Part shown: one piece after another, positions 44,161 through 48,527 of the stretch
How the letters are laid out: each line of letters begins with the position of its first letter
How positions within the stretch are numbered: the stretch's first letter is position 1
NCBI RefSeq assembly: GCF_001426225.1
Contig: NZ_LMRT01000001.1
Location: 816,913 to 865,439 of the forward strand
Direction: 5' to 3'
DNA: 48,527 nucleotides
From: Allobosea sp. Leaf344
Lineage (GTDB): Bacteria; Pseudomonadota; Alphaproteobacteria; Rhizobiales; Beijerinckiaceae
Notes under the pieces: generated by a model
Databases searched by the model: none
What the model saw: only the letters and a program-made list of their open reading frames with translations
What the model was told of the DNA's origin: nothing
Program-made: the position numbers and the translations under genes

Positions 44161-45777
44161 ATGAAGAACGGAATGATCGTCTGTCCGCAGCCGGAGGCCG
44201 CCGAGGCCGGGGCCGCCGTGCTGGAACGCGGCGGCAACGCCGTCGATGCGGCGATCGCCTGCGCCTTCATGCAGGGGGTGGTCGACCCGCTGATGTCGGG
44301 CATAGGCGGCTTCGGCTCGATGCAGCTCTACATGCCGGGCCGCGGCGTCCACGAGATCATCGAGTTCTACGCCAGGGCCTCGCTGTCGGCGACGGCCGAG
44401 ATGTGGACCGACAAGCTGCTCGGCCAGTCGCGCGACGGTTTCGCCTTCCTGCTCGAGGGTGGCATCAGCGAATTCGGCCATCTCGCCGTCTGCACGCCGG
44501 GCAGCGTCAAGGGCTATGACCATGCGCTGTCGCGCTACGGCACGATGGACTGGGCCGATGTGATCGCGCCCGCGATCAGGCAGGCGCGGGAGGGCGTGCT
44601 GGTGCGCCCGCATATGCACTGGTTCTGGAGCCAGGACCAGAAAGGCACGGGCCAGGTCAACACCGCCGACAAGCTGCGCTACAGCGAGACCGGGCGGCGG
44701 CTCTATTTCCGCCCCGACGGCAGCGTGAAGCGGCCGGGCGACCTCGTCGTCAATCCGGAGATGGCGACCACGCTGGAGCGGCTGGCCCGCGGCGGCGCCG
44801 ATCTGTTCTACCAGGGCGAGCTCGCCGAGGAGATCGCCGCCGATTTCGCGGCGCATGGCGGGCTGATCTCGCGCGAAGACCTCGCCCGCTACACACTTTC
44901 CGTGGCCGCGCCGATCTGGGGCTCCTATCGCGGCTTCCCGATCTCGACCAGCCCGCCGCCGGCGAGCGGCCTGTCGATGCTGCAGATCCTGAACATGCTC
45001 GAGCCCTTCGCCATCGGCGAGCTCGCCCATGGCGGCACCGAACATGTGCGGCTGCTGGCCGAGGCGATGAAGCGCATGACGATCGACAAGGACGCCTTCA
45101 TGGGCGACCCCGCCTATGTCGACGTGCCGGTCGCGCGGCTGATCTCGAAGGAGCACGCCGCCGCCCAGGCCGAGAGCATCCGCCGCGGCGAGCGCGCCGA
45201 TGTGAAGCGGCTGGAGCGCTCCTCCTCGCGCGAGACCACCCATGTTTCGGTGGTCGACCGGCATGGCAACGCCGTCGCCCTGACCCATACGCTGGGCTCG
45301 CCCTCCGGCGCGATCACGCCGGGCCTCGGCTTCATCTATAACGGCACGATGAGCCGCTTCGATCCGCGTCCGGGACGGGCGGCATCGATCGCGCCCGGCA
45401 AGCGCCGCTCCTCCTCGGCCGCCCCGACCATCGTGTTCAAAGACGAGAAGCCCTTCACCGTGATGGGCGCGCCCGGCGGCAGCTATATCGCGCCGGCGAT
45501 GGCGCAGGGCGTGATGAACATCATCGATTTCGGCATGGGCATGCTGGAGGCGGTCGCGGCGCCGCGCATCGTTGCGGTCTCCAACAGCATCGACATCTCG
45601 AACCGGATCCGGCGCAGCGTCGGGGAGGAGCTGACGGGCATGGGCTATGACCTGAAGCGCTCGCCGCAGAGCTACCCCTTCGCCGCGCTGCACGGGATCA
45701 GGATCGATGACGGGCGGTGCACGGGCGGCGCCGACCCGCAGCGGGACGGAATGGCGATCGCGGTGGCGGCGGGGTAG
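44161..45777 (+). CDS. ggt: Gamma-glutamyltransferase, cytoplasmic form
   Basis: A 538-residue Ntn hydrolase that cleaves gamma-glutamyl bonds (glutathione and other gamma-glutamyl amides). Seen: N-terminal AAEAGAAVLERGGNAVDAAIA, the MSGIGGFGSMQL loop, and the autoprocessing site ETTHVSVVDRHGNAVALTH, with Thr359 as the expected nucleophile and first residue of the small subunit (359-538). C-terminal GAPGGSYIAPAMAQ motif. There is no signal peptide: the protein begins MKNGMIVCPQPEA, while most bacterial enzymes are periplasmic. It therefore acts after import by the transporter encoded in front of it. Converges with the epimerase gene, 9 bp between stops. Confidence 0.92.
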   Translation: MKNGMIVCPQPEAAEAGAAVLERGGNAVDAAIACAFMQGVVDPLMSGIGGFGSMQLYMPGRGVHEIIEFYARASLSATAEMWTDKLLGQSRDGFAFLLEGGISEFGHLAVCTPGSVKGYDHALSRYGTMDWADVIAPAIRQAREGVLVRPHMHWFWSQDQKGTGQVNTADKLRYSETGRRLYFRPDGSVKRPGDLVVNPEMATTLERLARGGADLFYQGELAEEIAADFAAHGGLISREDLARYTLSVAAPIWGSYRGFPISTSPPPASGLSMLQILNMLEPFAIGELAHGGTEHVRLLAEAMKRMTIDKDAFMGDPAYVDVPVARLISKEHAAAQAESIRRGERADVKRLERSSSRETTHVSVVDRHGNAVALTHTLGSPSGAITPGLGFIYNGTMSRFDPRPGRAASIAPGKRRSSSAAPTIVFKDEKPFTVMGAPGGSYIAPAMAQGVMNIIDFGMGMLEAVAAPRIVAVSNSIDISNRIRRSVGEELTGMGYDLKRSPQSYPFAALHGIRIDDGRCTGGADPQRDGMAIAVAAG

Positions 45778-45786
45778 GGCCGGCGC

Positions 45787-46794
45787 TCACACCCCGTGAT
45801 AGGAGCGGCACCAGGCGACGAAGCGATCGATCCCCTCCTGGATCGGCGTGTCCGGCTTGAATCCCACCGCAGCTTCGAGCGCCGAGACATCGGCGCTGGT
45901 CGTCTCGACATCGCCCGGCTGCATCGGGAGGAGGATTTTCTCGGCGGTGCGGCCGCAGGCCTTCTCGATCGCGCCGATGAAATCGAGCAGCCCGACCGGG
46001 TTCGAATTCCCGATATTATAGACCCGCCAGGGCGCATTCGAGCTGGCGGGGTCGGGGTTGTCGCCCGACCAGGCCGGATCGGGCGCGGCGACATGATCGA
46101 GCGTCCGGACGACACCCTCGACGATATCGTCGATATAGGTGAAGTCGCGGGCGTGGCGGCCCTGGTTGAACACCTCGATCGGCTCGCCCGCCAGGATCTT
46201 GCGGGTGAAGATATAGGGCGCCATGTCGGGCCGGCCCCAGGGGCCATAGACGGTGAAGAAGCGCAGGCCGGTCGTCGGCAGCCGGTAGAGATGGCTGTAG
46301 CAATGCGCCATCAGCTCGTTGGATTTCTTCGTGGCCGCATAGAGGCTGACGGGATGATCCACCGATTGCGCGGTCGAGAAGGGCTGCTGCGTCACCGCCC
46401 CATAGACCGAACTGGACGAGGCGTAGACGAGGTGCTCTACGCGGCCATGCCGGCAGCCCTCGAGGATGTTCAGGAAGCCGACGAGATTGGCGGCCGCATA
46501 GGCCTCCGGATGGGTGATGGAATAGCGCACGCCGGCCTGGGCGGCGAGATGCACGACCCGGTCGACGCCACTTCTCTGAAAGAGCGACCGCATCGCCGCC
46601 TGATCGGCGATGTCGATGCGCTGGAAGGTGAAGCCGGCCCGCCCCTCGAGCCGGTCGAGGCGCGCCTGTTTGAGCGCGGGGTCGTAATAGTCGTTGAGGT
46701 TGTCGATCCCGATGACGGTATCGCCGCGCTGCAGCAGGGCTGCCGCGACATGGAAGCCTATGAACCCCGCAACCCCCGTGACCAGGACCTTCAT
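45787..46794 (-). CDS. UDP-glucuronate 4-epimerase (NAD-dependent epimerase)
   Basis: A 335-residue extended SDR. NAD site GVAGFIG (7-13), the family's [19 protein letters not shown] near 29-47, catalytic Ser/Thr in YASSSSVYG (124-132), Tyr152 and Lys156 (YAATKKSNE), and [11 protein letters not shown] near 184-194. The NDYYDP and GPWGRPDMA motifs are specific to UDP-glucuronate epimerases (WcaG/CapI/Lpsl type), producing UDP-galacturonate for surface polysaccharide. Start overlaps the dehydrogenase stop by ATGA (46791-46794), so the pair is coupled: the dehydrogenase supplies UDP-glucuronate. Both products are cytoplasmic. Confidence 0.92.
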   Translation of the reverse strand: MKVLVTGVAGFIGFHVAAALLQRGDTVIGIDNLNDYYDPALKQARLDRLEGRAGFTFQRIDIADQAAMRSLFQRSGVDRVVHLAAQAGVRYSITHPEAYAAANLVGFLNILEGCRHGRVEHLVYASSSSVYGAVTQQPFSTAQSVDHPVSLYAATKKSNELMAHCYSHLYRLPTTGLRFFTVYGPWGRPDMAPYIFTRKILAGEPIEVFNQGRHARDFTYIDDIVEGVVRTLDHVAAPDPAWSGDNPDPASSNAPWRVYNIGNSNPVGLLDFIGAIEKACGRTAEKILLPMQPGDVETTSADVSALEAAVGFKPDTPIQEGIDRFVAWCRSYHGV

Positions 46795-48113
46795 GATGCC
46801 GCGCCCATCCCCTTCCGCCCCACGCCATGATAGGAGAAGCCCAGCGCCTGCATCTCCTGCGGGCGGTAGATGTTGCGGAGATCGACCACCACCGGCGTCT
46901 TCAGCGCGGCCTTCACCCGCTTCATGTCGAGCGCGCGGAAGGCGTTCCATTCGGTGATGATCACCAGGGCATCGGCCCCGCCGACGCAGGGATAGGGCCC
47001 CTCGGCGAAGGTCACGCCGGGCAAGAGCGGCCGCGCCTGCTCCATGCTTTCGGGATCATAGGCGATGATGGTGGCCCCCGCCTTCTGCAAAGCCGGAATT
47101 ATCGCGAGCGAGGGCGCATCGCGCATGTCGTCGGTGTTGGGCTTGAAGGCGAGCCCGAGCACGGCGAGGCGCTTGCCGGCGACCGAGCCGCCGCAGGCCG
47201 CGATCACCTTCTCCGCCATGCGCGTCTTGCGGGCGTCGTTCACCTCGACCACCGTCTCGATCAGGCGGATCGGGCTTTGCGCATCCTGCGCCGTCTTGAC
47301 CAGCGCCAGCGTGTCCTTGGGAAAACAGGAGCCGCCATAGCCGGGGCCGGCATGCAGGAATTTCGAGCCGATGCGGTTGTCGAGCCCGATGCCGCGGGCG
47401 ACGTCCTGGACCTCGGCCCCAACTCGTTCGCAGAGATCGGCGATCTCGTTGATGAAGGTGATCTTCATCGCCAGGAAGGCGTTGCCGGCATATTTGATGA
47501 GTTCGGAGGTGCGCCGGCTGACGAAGAGCAGCGGCCCCTGATTGATGAAGAGCGGGCGGTAGATCTCGGTCATCACCCGGCGCGCGGCTTCGCTGTCGGT
47601 GCCGACGACGATGCGGTCCGGCCGCTTGAAATCCTCGATCGCCGCGCCTTCGCGCAGGAATTCCGGGTTGGAGACGACGCTGATCGCGGCGCCCGGGCGG
47701 GTTTCCGCGATGATGCGCTCGACCTCGTCGCCGGTGCCGACCGGGACGGTGGATTTGGTGATGACGACGCAAGCCTCAGGCGCGACCGTGGCGATCTCGC
47801 GGGCGGCGTCATAGACATAGGAGAGGTCGGCATGGCCGTCGCCGCGCCGCGTCGGGGTGCCGACGGCGATGAAGATGGCGTCGGCCGCGGCCGCGGCCTC
47901 GGCGAGATCGCTGGTGAAGGAGAGCCGGCCGGCCTTCATATTGGCCTGCATCATCACGTCGAGACCGGGCTCGAAGATCGGAACCTCGCCGGCCTTCAGC
48001 CGGGCGATCTTGGCCGGATCCTTGTCGACACAGACCACGTCATGGCCGAAATCGGCGAAGCACACCCCGGAGACGAGCCCGACATAACCCGAGCCAACCA
48101 TCACAAGACGCAT
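46791..48113 (-). CDS. ugd: UDP-glucose 6-dehydrogenase
   Basis: A 440-residue NAD-dependent enzyme that oxidises UDP-glucose to UDP-glucuronate. N-terminal Rossmann GSGYVG (7-12), VGTPT near 84-88, catalytic Cys263 in [10 protein letters not shown], and the C-terminal UDP-binding domain with [17 protein letters not shown] and ITEWNAFR. Full length for the bacterial type. It is upstream of the epimerase in a two-gene operon for uronic-acid precursors of exopolysaccharide or LPS. The sequence before its ATG is a 109-bp spacer followed by the palindromic repeat block. Confidence 0.96.
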   Translation of the reverse strand: MRLVMVGSGYVGLVSGVCFADFGHDVVCVDKDPAKIARLKAGEVPIFEPGLDVMMQANMKAGRLSFTSDLAEAAAAADAIFIAVGTPTRRGDGHADLSYVYDAAREIATVAPEACVVITKSTVPVGTGDEVERIIAETRPGAAISVVSNPEFLREGAAIEDFKRPDRIVVGTDSEAARRVMTEIYRPLFINQGPLLFVSRRTSELIKYAGNAFLAMKITFINEIADLCERVGAEVQDVARGIGLDNRIGSKFLHAGPGYGGSCFPKDTLALVKTAQDAQSPIRLIETVVEVNDARKTRMAEKVIAACGGSVAGKRLAVLGLAFKPNTDDMRDAPSLAIIPALQKAGATIIAYDPESMEQARPLLPGVTFAEGPYPCVGGADALVIITEWNAFRALDMKRVKAALKTPVVVDLRNIYRPQEMQALGFSYHGVGRKGMGAAS

Positions 48114-48222
48114 CGATCATCTCCAGAAGCCTCGGCCGAGGGCGCTACGCAAGCAGCGACCCGGCCGGCTGCGGCTTTAGCAGAGGCGGTCAGGCCCGCC
48201 AATGGTGGGGGGCGCTGGGTTG

Positions 48223-48527
48223 CCTCACCTCGTCCTTGCGAGCGTGAGCGAAGCAATCCAGAGCCGTCGCGCTCTGCGTCCCCCTGGGTTGCTTCGCTGA
48301 CGCTCGCAATGACGGGGAGCGATGTCAGCGACACGGAAGCCACATCGCCCCACCCACCTCACCTCGTCCTTGCGAGCGTAAGCGAAGCAATCCAGAGCCG
48401 CGCGCTCCACGTCCCCTGGGTTGCGTCGCTTACGTTCGCAATGACGGAGAGCGATGTCAGCGACACGAAAGCCACAGCGCCCCACCCACCTCACCCGTCC
48501 TTGCGAGCGCAGCGAAGCAATCCAGAA
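48223..48527. repeat. Tandem palindromic repeat, about 133 bp period, 2.3 copies
   Basis: Unit starts CCTCACCTCG at 48223 and 48357 and again (CCTCACCCG) at 48489, so the period is 134 then 132 bp. Each unit holds a large imperfect inverted repeat of about 30 bp: GTCCTTGCGAGCGTGAGCG... followed by the complementary ...CGCTCGCAATGAC arm with a loop of about 25 nt. The TTGCGAGCG...GCGAAGCAATCC element is, from general knowledge, a dispersed palindromic repeat of alphaproteobacteria. The third copy is cut by the window end. The two full copies differ by scattered substitutions and short indels. Confidence 0.9.

Noticed and set aside
48223..48527. CRISPR array or IS remnant at the right end
   Set aside because: The whole 133-bp unit repeats, not a short repeat with variable spacers; no transposase and no target-site duplication seen.

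Overview
The window is GC-rich, densely coded DNA with ATGA start/stop overlaps throughout. Its gene content (DppBCDF-type ABC systems, FCD-type GntR regulators, an OmpA protein with a proline-rich stalk, an intracellular UGD/epimerase pair) points to a soil or plant-associated alphaproteobacterium of the Hyphomicrobiales, most like Bosea. The genus is an inference from style and gene content, not from a search. No rRNA, tRNA, transposase, prophage or CRISPR array was seen.

Layout. (1) 1-1095: six alternately oriented hairpin repeats around a DUF559 (PD-(D/E)XK-fold) nuclease gene. The repeat pairs without the gene look like internally deleted copies of the pair with it. (2) 1096-2059: a small secreted protein and an Lrp/AsnC regulator. 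(3) 2123-12726: two divergent, translationally coupled operons around a MarR-type regulator and a palindromic operator. Leftward: marR, solute-binding protein, isoaspartyl peptidase, ketopantoate-reductase-like enzyme, SDR. Rightward: creatininase-family amidase, DppB, DppC, DppD, DppF, polysaccharide deacetylase. (4) 12844-14832: OmpA-family protein. (5) 15125-18393: NIPSNAP protein, alpha/beta hydrolase, aspartate-dehydrogenase-like enzyme, ArgE/DapE deacylase. (6) 18532-24614: NhaA antiporter, response regulator, large hybrid sensor kinase, Nudix hydrolase. (7) 24975-32187: a second Dpp-like transporter with a Tat-type binding protein and fused ATPase, an enolase-superfamily enzyme and a DUF4287 protein. 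(8) 32236-45777: class III aminotransferase, two GntR regulators, a C45-family amide hydrolase, a third Dpp-like transporter with two paralogous binding proteins, an alpha/beta hydrolase and a signal-less gamma-glutamyltransferase. (9) 45787-48113: UDP-glucuronate 4-epimerase and UDP-glucose dehydrogenase. (10) 48223-48527: a tandem of about 133-bp palindromic repeats running off the end.

Together, three complete oligopeptide/nickel-type importers lie in about 38 kb. Two are directly operonic or divergent with hydrolases of amide, isopeptide or gamma-glutamyl bonds. The region reads as a scavenging island for unusual amides or modified peptides, each module with its own regulator. The substrates cannot be read from sequence. 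The two most unusual signals are the DUF559/hairpin-repeat family at the left end, which resembles a REPIN/RAYT arrangement built on a different nuclease, and the MarR-controlled divergent amide-uptake operons.
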